Below, one piece after another: positions 8,437-14,963 of a DNA stretch of 64,000 bases (position 1 is the first letter of the stretch; each line of letters starts with the position of its first letter). The stretch spans positions 992,001 through 1,056,000 of the forward strand of contig CAWCHZ010000002.1 of assembly GCA_963795555.1 (NCBI GenBank), given 5' to 3'. The notes under the pieces were generated by a model. The model made no database searches. It was not told the origin of the DNA and was given only the letters and a program-made list of their open reading frames with translations. Both the position numbers and the translations under genes were made by a program. The DNA is from CAWCHZ01 sp963795555. GTDB lineage: Bacteria > Actinomycetota > Thermoleophilia > Solirubrobacterales > Solirubrobacteraceae.

Positions 8437-9723
8437 GTGTTCGCACCCGTGGTCGATACGCTGCGCGCTATCGCAACCGACGCAGCCGGCACAGACCTGC
8501 ACCTGACCGATCAGGCTGGCCCGGGACCCAGCGGCGTTGCGTCGCGGCGCAAGGACCGGCGCCGTCTCACCACTCGCCCGCCGGGGTCCGCTCGGTGGCT
8601 ACCACGGGTCGTGGCTCTGACGATCGCGGGGTTGATGTTCGCGGTCGCGCCCGGCTCCAGCTCTGGCTCGAGCGACACCCCTGTCGCCGGTGCGGCCACT
8701 GGCGCCCAGCTCCAGCGGCTCTCACTCCAGCAGCTGGCAGGCCAGCGGGTGATCTATAGCTACCGAGGTCTCACGCCGCCGGCCAGCCTGTTGGCGCAGA
8801 TCAGGGCCGGCAAGGCGGCAGGCGTGATCTTCTTCTCGGACAACATCGCCAGCCGAGCCCAAATCAAGCGGGTGATCAGCCAGCTCCAACAAGCGGCCCT
8901 ACACAGCGCCCTTAAGCGGCCGCTGTTGATAATGACCGATCAGGAGGGCGGCGAGGTCCGCCGTCTGCCAGGGGCTCCGGAGCTATCCGAACAACAGATC
9001 GGCACCGCGGCCAACCCCACCGCGGCCGCGCGCCAGGCGGGCCGCAGCGCCGGGCTGAGCCTCAGGGGGGTGGGGATCAATGTCAACCTCGCCCCGGTGC
9101 TCGACGTCTATCGCACAGCCGGCAACTTCATCAACCGCTATGGGCGCTCCTACAGCAACCACCCAAGGACAGTGGCCCAGCTCGGCGCCGCATTCATCCG
9201 GGCCCAGCAGCAGACCGGGGTCGCCGCCACCGCCAAGCACTTCCCCGGACTGGGCGCCGCCACCAGAGCCCAGAACACCGACGCCGGACCCGTGGTGCTC
9301 AACGTGCCGCTCACCTCGCTGCGAGCAACCGACGAGCTCCCCTACACAGCAGCAATCGCTGCCGGCGTGCGGCTGGTGATGGTCTCCTGGGCCCGCTACC
9401 CCGCCCTCGACTCCCACCGGCCTGCGGGTCTGTCCTCGACGCTCATCCAGCGCGAGCTGCGCAGGCGGCTGAAGTTCACTGGGGTCACGATCACCGACGC
9501 GCTCGGAGCGGGCGCGCTGCGCGCCTACGGCGCCACCTCAAACCGAGCCGTGCTCGCCGCCGGCGCCGGCATGGATCTCCTCTTATGCGCGGACCAGCGC
9601 GTCAGCGAAGGCATCACCGCGACCAACGCACTCGCGATCGCGCTGCGTAACGGTCAACTCAGCTCCGCCTCGTTCATGGCCTCAGTCGCCCGCGTGGTCG
9701 ACCTGCGATCAGGTCTGGGATAG
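8437..9723 (+). CDS. Glycoside hydrolase family 3, NagZ-like beta-N-acetylhexosaminidase
   Basis: A membrane-anchored or secreted protein of about 428 residues. After a hydrophobic segment (VVALTIAGLMFAVAP, about 55-70) comes a GH3 TIM barrel: GVIFFSDNI, LLIMTDQEGGEVRRLPG, GINVNLAPVLDV, ATAKHFPGLG and TITDALGAGAL. KHFPG and the aspartate in the ITDA(L/M) segment are family catalytic and substrate-binding elements. The usual role is cleavage of GlcNAc from cell-wall fragments. GTG 8437 is chosen for the start; TTG 8353 in the same frame is possible. A ribosome-binding-like GGAGG at 8371 points to an ATG in another frame, so the 5' end may have been rearranged. Confidence 0.75.
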   Translation: MFAPVVDTLRAIATDAAGTDLHLTDQAGPGPSGVASRRKDRRRLTTRPPGSARWLPRVVALTIAGLMFAVAPGSSSGSSDTPVAGAATGAQLQRLSLQQLAGQRVIYSYRGLTPPASLLAQIRAGKAAGVIFFSDNIASRAQIKRVISQLQQAALHSALKRPLLIMTDQEGGEVRRLPGAPELSEQQIGTAANPTAAARQAGRSAGLSLRGVGINVNLAPVLDVYRTAGNFINRYGRSYSNHPRTVAQLGAAFIRAQQQTGVAATAKHFPGLGAATRAQNTDAGPVVLNVPLTSLRATDELPYTAAIAAGVRLVMVSWARYPALDSHRPAGLSSTLIQRELRRRLKFTGVTITDALGAGALRAYGATSNRAVLAAGAGMDLLLCADQRVSEGITATNALAIALRNGQLSSASFMASVARVVDLRSGLG

Positions 9724-9746
9724 CCCAGCGCGCCCCCGCGACCCTT

Positions 9747-9892
9747 GATCGCGGTTTTCAGGGCAAATTGGACCCCGTTTGGACCCCGTCCGGCGCCCAG
9801 CCCCTGCGCACCGAACTACAAACCCCCCGATTTGCAGGCCCTTCCTCAGTCGGGGCGACTGGATTCGAACCAGCGACCGCCCGGCCCCCAGC
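9747..9892. repeat. Left attachment repeat with partial tRNA-Pro
   Basis: Matches 18759-18904 at all but one of 146 positions (CTGCGCA here, CTGCACA there). It includes two TGGACCCCGT units and, at 9850-9892 on the minus strand, the last 43 nt of tRNA-Pro (T arm and part of the anticodon arm). Identity stops inside the anticodon stem. ORFs read across it, such as GDWIRTSDR and RLDSNQRP, are tRNA translations, not proteins. Confidence 0.9.
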
Positions 9893-10030
9893 ACGTCCAA
9901 TCCCGTTGCCCTGAGGCCTTCTCAGGCACACCCAGCCACGCTCAGACCCGCTCAGTTGCGGCCAGTTGCGCTCAAAATGGACCCCGAAATGGACCCCGTT
10001 GCAGTCGCGCTCGCCGCTCGCCCACCATCC
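9893..10030. other. Non-coding segment next to the left attachment repeat
   Basis: No gene is supported. It contains CACGCTCAGACCCGCTCAG at about 9933-9951, which recurs almost unchanged near 11400, and a further pair of ATGGACCCCG motifs at 9977-9999 like those in the attachment repeat. These look like remains of recombination-site DNA. Confidence 0.45.
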
Positions 10031-10066
10031 TTGCATTGTACGCACCCGCGACGTACACTGTTGGCA
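10031..10066 (+). promoter_or_regulatory. Promoter and operator of the tacAT-like operon
   Basis: TTGCAT (10031-10036) and TACACT (10054-10059) are separated by 17 bp, a standard sigma70-type promoter. The expected start falls at the ATG at 10066, so the message is probably leaderless; no Shine-Dalgarno is present. TGTACG-9 nt-CGTACA (10037-10057) is a perfect inverted repeat between and over the promoter boxes, well placed for repression by the ribbon-helix-helix antitoxin. Confidence 0.7.
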
Positions 10067-10350
10067 TGGCATCAGCTCAGCCAGTAACTCGTGGACGGAT
10101 AAACATGCGCGTCAGCGAGCGACAAGAGCGTCTGCTGAGAGCCGCCGCCGATCTGAGTGGCGAGACGCTCACAGGGTTTGTGCTCTCGGTTGCCACAGAG
10201 CGCGCCCAAGAGGTCCTCGAGCGCACACAACGAATCGACCTCGACGCCGAGGCATTCGAGCGCTTTGCCCAAGCACTCGAGGCTCCCGCTGAGCAGATGC
10301 CCACGCTGCACCGCTACGCCCACGAGCAGAGCCCGATACCCGCGCGTTGA
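10066..10350 (+). CDS. tacA: DUF1778 ribbon-helix-helix antitoxin (TacA-type)
   Basis: A 94-residue protein. RINMRVSERQERLLRAAADLSGETLTGFVLSVATERAQEVL is the DUF1778 ribbon-helix-helix region. The C-terminal part DLDAEAFERFAQALEAP is the usual toxin-contacting tail. It pairs with the GNAT toxin that follows with an overlap of four bases. It likely represses its own promoter through the inverted repeat at 10037-10057. Confidence 0.88.
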   Translation: MASAQPVTRGRINMRVSERQERLLRAAADLSGETLTGFVLSVATERAQEVLERTQRIDLDAEAFERFAQALEAPAEQMPTLHRYAHEQSPIPAR

Positions 10351-10847
10351 GCCCGGCAGCGCTGGGCCCTGTCGAGCCGCTCACGGAACGCCACCGCCTC
10401 GATACTTTCGACTGCGGCACCCCAGCGCTGGATAACTGGCTGCGCCGGTCAGCGCGCGTGGCCGCCGCCAGCGGCACCGCCGCAACCTACGTGCTCTGCC
10501 GCCAGCAGCGCGTAATCGGCTACTACGCGCTGGCGATGAGCGCCGTGCACCACACCCACGCCCCCACGCGTCTGCGCCGCGGCATGCCCGATCCAGTCCC
10601 AGTCGTCCTGCTCGCCAGACTGGCGCTCGACCGCCGCGAGCAAGGACGATCACTCGGCGGGCACCTGCTCGTCGACGCGCTCCGTCGCTGCGTACGAGGT
10701 GGCAACGAATTCGGCGCCCGCGCCGTCGTCGTGGACGCCCTCTCCCCCCGGGCCGCCAGCTTCTACCGCCACTTCGGCTTCCACGACCTCGACCACCGCC
10801 GACTCTGGCGACGCCTCACAGACATCACAAAAGCGATCGAGCCATAA
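10347..10847 (+). CDS. tacT: GNAT acetyltransferase toxin (TacT-type)
   Basis: A 166-residue GCN5-type acetyltransferase. Toxins of this family acetylate the amino group of aminoacyl-tRNA and stop translation. LTERHRLDTFDCGTPALDNWLRRSA is the typical N-terminus (F-x-C-G-x-x-x-L-D-x-W-L). GYYALAMSAV, LLARLALDRREQGRSLGGHLLVDALRR (acetyl-CoA loop) and a late FYRHFGFHDL strand with the catalytic tyrosine follow. The TTG start overlaps the antitoxin TGA (TTGA). Target tRNA is unknown. Confidence 0.87.
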   Translation: MSPAALGPVEPLTERHRLDTFDCGTPALDNWLRRSARVAAASGTAATYVLCRQQRVIGYYALAMSAVHHTHAPTRLRRGMPDPVPVVLLARLALDRREQGRSLGGHLLVDALRRCVRGGNEFGARAVVVDALSPRAASFYRHFGFHDLDHRRLWRRLTDITKAIEP

Positions 10848-11183
10848 CCAAGGGCAGCCCAGACAAGCCAGCGCAACCCAGCGCAACGCACACGAGCGCT
10901 CGGCCTCACCGTACGACTCGTACCCGACACCTAACTGGCCCGGCTGCCAGCGCTCTGCGACCGCGGCCCGAGCAAACGTTTCCCGGCAAATTGGGCAGTG
11001 GCCTCTCGCGAGGAGATCGGCCCACCGATTGGCTGCCAGCAGGTGATTCGGCATGGCAATTCAAGCGGGCTGACCTCGAACCTCAAAAGTGCGCTGACGA
11101 GCCGTGAGCGCACTAGCAGGTGGTCCGGGAGGAGCTGCCAGCGACTACGAACGATGGTCCGCCGGGCGTCCCCACAGTGTGAC
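10848..11183. other. Region without recognisable genes
   Basis: No ORF here has family-like composition and I see no RNA gene. It may be decayed coding DNA, since it runs into a truncated ATPase fragment. Confidence 0.4.
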
Positions 11184-11372
11184 ATGGGTTCCAAACGTGA
11201 GCGAGAGGACGCGATTCGAGCGATTCGTCAACAAGTAGCGTCCGACGGAGTCGTGGATCTTCGTATCCAGGGCAATTCTGGCATCGGAAAGACGAGGCTC
11301 GTCGCGCGACAGGTCGGAGTCCTCCTCCGCGTGCATGGTCACTCCTCCGTTCTGCGCCCGGCCTGTCGATAG
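11184..11372 (+). pseudogene. Truncated P-loop ATPase fragment
   Basis: ATG 11184 opens a 62-codon frame containing REDAIRAIRQQVASDGVV, then DLRIQGNSGIGKTRLVARQV. GNSGIGKT is a Walker A motif preceded by a beta strand and followed by a helix, as in large STAND or AAA-type ATPases. The frame stops soon after, and no Walker B or later domain follows, so it is probably the 5' end of a destroyed gene. Confidence 0.4.
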
Positions 11373-11980
11373 GGGCTGGCGAGGACCGTTCAGGCACGGC
11401 TAGGCACGCTCAGATCCGCTCAGCGACCTGCGGCAGCACGCCGTGTGCGGCGGTGGCGTCACATAACGCATCGCCGCTCGCGGGGTCACCCTTCAGCGCA
11501 AGCTTAGCCGCCTCGTCGAGCGCGCTCGCGGGTGGCTCGAGCTGCCCCGCGAGAGCGACCAGTCGCATGGCAGCGTCCGGTTGCGCGCGTTCCCCCCACT
11601 GGTAAGATGCGCCGTCGTAAGAGGTAAGCCACAGTGGCAGGGATAAGCCATTTGGCTAGCTGACCGGGGCATCGTACGGTGGATCGATTCATGCCGATCC
11701 GCCCAGCTGCCGCTGGGCCGGGTAAGCCGGGAGGGGCAGGGATAACCAAATGAGGACCGCGGCGCTTGCGCAGGAGCAACGCCAGCTACAGCGCACACCA
11801 GAGGAGCGGCCTCGGTCTGGCTCGCGTGCCAGACCCACGTGTCCCGGAGGGGCGTTCTGCCGGGACAAAGCTTCCGAGCGAGCCGCGACCGCTGGTCACA
11901 GCTGCGGCCGCAACCGTTTGACGTCGGTCGGGCGAGGCGGAGCCAGCGGCCGAGGGAAGGTTTCTACAGGGGAGGAAGTG
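11373..11980. other. Intergenic region with a 33-bp imperfect direct repeat
   Basis: No convincing gene. At about 11622-11655 and 11721-11752 the pattern GGTAAGCC...GGCAGGGATAA occurs twice, 99 bp apart, and the second copy ends at an ATG (11750). Near 11386-11420 a stretch resembles 9921-9955 beside the attachment repeat (shared CACGCTCAGA-CCGCTCAG). These may be recombinase or regulator sites left by the island. Confidence 0.4.
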
Positions 11981-12228
11981 ATGAACTCGATTCAGGAGGT
12001 CGTGCTCTCCTGGTCTAGAGATGTCCTTGAGGTCGATCAGCTCGAGCTCGTCATGTTCTCGACATTCGCGTCGATGCGCAGGCGCCGCCGCTCGAGCACC
12101 CAAACCGCCGAAGCATGAGGGACGTCAACGTTCACAGAAGACCTCGGGGCGCCGGTTCTGCCCGCTCGGTTTGCCGCCGCGCTCTCGCAAACGTTCCTGG
12201 CAGTGCATCAGTCGAGGCACTCGGATGA
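11981..12228 (+). pseudogene. Possible decayed carrier-protein (ACP/PCP) gene
   Basis: A good ribosome-binding site (GGGGAGGAAG) precedes ATG 11981. The first 28 codons (MNSIQEVVLSWSRDVLEVDQL...) resemble helix 1 of a carrier domain, but the frame then becomes arginine-rich and stops at 12118. Another frame reaches a TGA at 12226-12228 that overlaps the ATG of the condensation-like gene. The span equals about 82 codons, a normal carrier length. The serine-bearing motif is not recognisable. This is inference from context and weak similarity. Confidence 0.35.
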
Positions 12229-13504
12229 GTTCTTACGCCACGCCGATGCAGGAGCTGTTCTGGCATGGTCGGGAGCAGGACCCGAGCCTGCCATGGGGAG
12301 TTTTCAGCTTCATGCGACCGCTGAAGGGCGATCTGGACGTGAAGGCGCTCCGCGCGGCGTTTCGCAGCGTGGTTGGACGCCATGAGGCTCTGCGAACGAC
12401 CTTCCGTGATCGTGACGGCGCCCTTCAGCGAGTGATCGCGGCCAGTGATCCTCGGCCTGACCTTGAGCTCCTGGACGTTCGCGGGCTGGATGAGGACGAA
12501 CGAGAGGCCTGTGTCGCACCGGTTCGTGTGTGGCTCGCGGCTCCCTTTGACCCATTGACGGGCCCTCTGATTCGCGCCAAGCTCGTACGATCCGAGGGCA
12601 AAGCTTGGATGCTGCTGCTCTCGCTGGATCACCTCGTCTTCGACGACACGTCGATCCGCATTCTCTACCAAGACCTGTGGGCGTACTACCGCAGCTTCAC
12701 CTCCGGAGCGCCGCCGCGGTTCGCGATGGAGGTCGTGCCGTTCAGCGACTTCGCAGACTTCCAGCAGCAAGCTATTTCCGGCCGGAAGTTCGCTCATCAG
12801 CGCGCCTATTGGGCCTCGATGAGGTGAGCTTCCTCGGACTGTCCCGGCTCAGCGCGAAGGTCGATGCCTTTGCTGCGAAGCACAAGGTGACAACGTTCAA
12901 CGTCCTGACTGCTGCCATTGCCACCGCGCTCACGTCCTATGGCGACGACGAGTCAATCCTCATGGGGTCCTACTGGGCGAACCGCCATCGGTTCTGGAAC
13001 AAGGCGCTCGTAGGGCTTGTCGCGGACGTGGTTCCACTGTCGATCGACGTCAACCGCGGCTGGTCCGTCCGGGACTTCGTGGTTTCAACACGGCAGGTGA
13101 TAGCGGAGGCATTCGCCTACGGCGACATCTCACCGCTGGCGACCACCGGCCGCATCCCCGTCACATTCAACCCCCCAAGAGAAACCGTCGGCAAGCCCTG
13201 CGGCCCCGAAGCCTGGATCAATTATGTCGAAGACCGCCAAACCAACCTGACGGGCGACTCGGATCGCGCAATTGACTTTGACGTGCCCGCAGCGGAATTC
13301 CCCGGACGCGGGCTACCCCTCATTTTCTTCATCAGGCGATCCCCCGGAGGGCTATCAGGCTCGATCGGGTTCAACGAGAATCTCCTCTCAAACGATGAAG
13401 TCGAGCGCATCGCGCGGAAGACCGAACGAGCGCTCGAGAGCATGATCGATCGGCCCTTTGCGCAAGTCCACGAAGTGATCGAAGATGCGAGAACGTGCAT
13501 CTGA
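12225..13504 (+). pseudogene. Broken condensation-domain protein (NRPS-like)
   Basis: N-terminal half, 12225-12827: TPMQELFWHGREQDPS, VVGRHEALRTTFR, and LDHLVFDDTSIRIL, the latter corresponding to the HHxxxDG active-site motif with the first His replaced by Asp and the Gly by Asp. It stops after HQRAYWASM. The second half continues in another frame to 13504 (KVTTFNVLTAAIATALTSYG, GLVADVVPLSIDVN, GLSGSIGFNENLLSNDEVERI). Roughly 40 residues normally between these parts are missing, so a deletion with frameshift destroyed it. Stand-alone condensation enzymes join acyl or peptidyl units. Confidence 0.6.
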
Positions 13505-13649
13505 GTCGCACGACCTGACCGCCGGGCCCGTCCTGAGCGCCGCCTACAAGCTGCCGCGGCCGGTCGGCGAATAGCAGCGCGTCGCGCGCGACCGGCGGCT
13601 CAGGCGCCGCGTCGACGCAGAGCGCAACCCAGCCCAACCCAGCAGCCCC

Positions 13650-13823
13650 GATCACGGTTTCGGGGGCAAAATGGACCCCGTTTGGACCCCGTCCCGGCGC
13701 CCCAGCCCCGCGCCACCCGGCCAAAACCCCACGATTTGCAGGCCCTTTGTTAGTCGCCGTGGCTGGACGGTATTTGAACGCGGCTGCGGTCGAGGCGATC
13801 GGGCGGCTGCACGGGATGCTGTA
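13650..13823. repeat. Diverged copy of the tRNA-Pro flank repeat plus gene tail
   Basis: GATCACGGTTTC, ATGGACCCCG-TTTGGACCCCGT, ACGATTTGCAGGCCC and TTAGTCG align in order with the 146-bp attachment repeats. In place of the tRNA there follows an open frame ending ...GRYLNAAAVEAIGRLHGML-stop at 13823; a related sequence follows the copy at 8211. Together they suggest an older junction of the same element family. Confidence 0.6.
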
Positions 13824-13909
13824 GGCGTTCTCGGGCCGAGCAGCGCGCTATGACCGAGGAGCGCGGGTTGCGAGCCATGCCGGTCCGCTCGCGCTGACTG
13901 CTATGCTTG

Positions 13910-13930
13910 TATGTACTTCGATATGTACTT
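13910..13930 (+). promoter_or_regulatory. Direct repeats upstream of the Phd/RelE operon
   Basis: TATGTACTT occurs at 13910-13918 and 13922-13930, a 12-bp period, just before the antitoxin ATG (13940). The placement fits operator sites for the antitoxin. TATGCT at 13902-13907 could be a -10 element; I see no good -35. Confidence 0.5.
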
Positions 13931-13939
13931 GGAGCCCTT

Positions 13940-14218
13940 ATGAGCACGATCGGCGTTCGCGAGCTTGCTCGTCATGCAAGCGCGATCATCAACGACATTG
14001 AGCAAAACAAGGAGCCCGCGCTGGTCACCCGCCGTGGGCGGCCTGTCGTCTACATGCTCCCGGTTGACTCGGCCGAGTTCGAGGATTTCGTCCTTGCCCA
14101 CGCACCCGAGTTCGTAGAAGGCATGGCCGCCGCCGAGGCCGAGCTGGCCGCCGGAGAGACCGTGACCCTCGCGGACGTGCGCGACCAGCTCGCAGGCGAC
14201 CCCCAGAGCGACAGCTAG
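13940..14218 (+). CDS. Antitoxin, Phd/YefM family
   Basis: A 92-residue antitoxin. IGVRELARHASAIINDIEQNKEPALVTRRGRPVVYMLPVD is a full Phd/YefM N-terminal domain. The tail (about 45-92) is acidic and helical. The RelE-type gene follows after 21 bases. It differs clearly from the vapB-like protein at 6062, so the two are not recent duplicates. Confidence 0.87.
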   Translation: MSTIGVRELARHASAIINDIEQNKEPALVTRRGRPVVYMLPVDSAEFEDFVLAHAPEFVEGMAAAEAELAAGETVTLADVRDQLAGDPQSDS

Positions 14219-14239
14219 CTGGAAGTCCACACGCGATTT

Positions 14240-14554
14240 ATGTATCGCGTCGAGCTGTCCAAGCGCGCGCACCGGGACCTGCGCCGCATAAACCACACCA
14301 GCCGCAAGCGGCTGCTCGACCTACTCGAACACGACCTCGCCGCCGAGCCCCACCCAGCGAACCTTGACATCAAGGCGCTCGCCGGCCGCCCGCCATGGCT
14401 GCGTTTGCGCCGCGGCGAGTACCGCATCCTCTACCGACCGCTCACGAGCGCAGAGCTACAAGCCCTCCGCGCCCAAGAGCAAGCCGGCTACCTCGTCGAG
14501 CGCATCATCGACCGACGCGACCTCCAACGCGCCGCCGCAACGCTCCCCAGCTAA
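14240..14554 (+). CDS. RelE/ParE-type toxin
   Basis: A 104-residue basic protein. YRVELSKRAHRDLRRINHTSRKRLLDLLEHDLAAEP is the two-helix start of the RelE/ParE fold, DIKALAGRPPWLRLRRGEYRILYR is the core sheet (L-x-G-x...W-R-x-R-x-G-x-Y-R-I-x-Y), and ERIIDRRDLQR is the C-terminal part. RelE members cut mRNA in the ribosome while ParE members block gyrase; the sequence does not decide which. Confidence 0.87.
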   Translation: MYRVELSKRAHRDLRRINHTSRKRLLDLLEHDLAAEPHPANLDIKALAGRPPWLRLRRGEYRILYRPLTSAELQALRAQEQAGYLVERIIDRRDLQRAAATLPS

Positions 14555-14963
14555 TCCCGCAGATGGCGCCTGGACGCCACAGGATGCGATGGAGCGTCCG
14601 CGGACACCACCAAAGTTCCAGCGCACGGGCCGGATCGCTCGTTGGCGGAAATCTCGTGATCTGGACTTACCAAAAAGCGTCCCCCCTGGGGACAGAACTG
14701 GTAGGTGCACGTCGGTGTCAGCGCGTATCCGAGCAGACCCGTTTGGACCCTGTGCGGCATGCGGCCCCCTAGCCCCTCGGATTTTGCGGGCGATTCCGGA
14801 GCCGATTGGGCACACAAATCGCCTGTGTGGCTCGACCGTCTCGAGGCGCCGTCTGCTGTGGAGCGTCCACGTCCTCGCCAGACAGGGGCGTCCCACGAAT
14901 GGGCCGCCCCCGGCCGCAGCGCCCCCGCTCGGACGGCGCCGGACCGCCTGCCACGATGAGACG
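14555..14963. other. Intergenic region with a further decayed attachment-type repeat
   Basis: ACCCGTTTGGACCC at 14737-14750, then CCCCTAGCCCCTCGGATTTTGCGGGC and a CCGATTGGGC segment match the order of the 146-bp repeats but at low identity. Otherwise I see no gene. It separates the toxin operon from the helicase and may mark another insertion boundary. Confidence 0.4.

Noticed and set aside
8385..8759. Frame with a good GGAGG and ATG before the GH3 gene
   Set aside because: The product is Arg/Ser-rich and antisense-like in composition, and the frame runs into the GH3 coding region. It may be a relic of the rearranged 5' end.
9745..10087. ORFs with GDWIRTSDR / RLDSNQRPPGPQ sequences here and at 18469-19534
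   Set aside because: These are translations of tRNA-Pro and its flank, a known type of false gene. The same strings occur at both repeat copies.
12021..12224. N-terminal extension of the condensation-like protein
   Set aside because: The extra residues are a Ser/Arg/Lys mixture out of frame with the carrier-like sequence, and ATG 12225 fits an ATGA overlap.
14364..14963. N-terminal extension of the RecQ gene to 14364
   Set aside because: It overlaps the RelE-type toxin in another frame, contains Arg/Pro-rich translation, and passes through the decayed attachment repeat.
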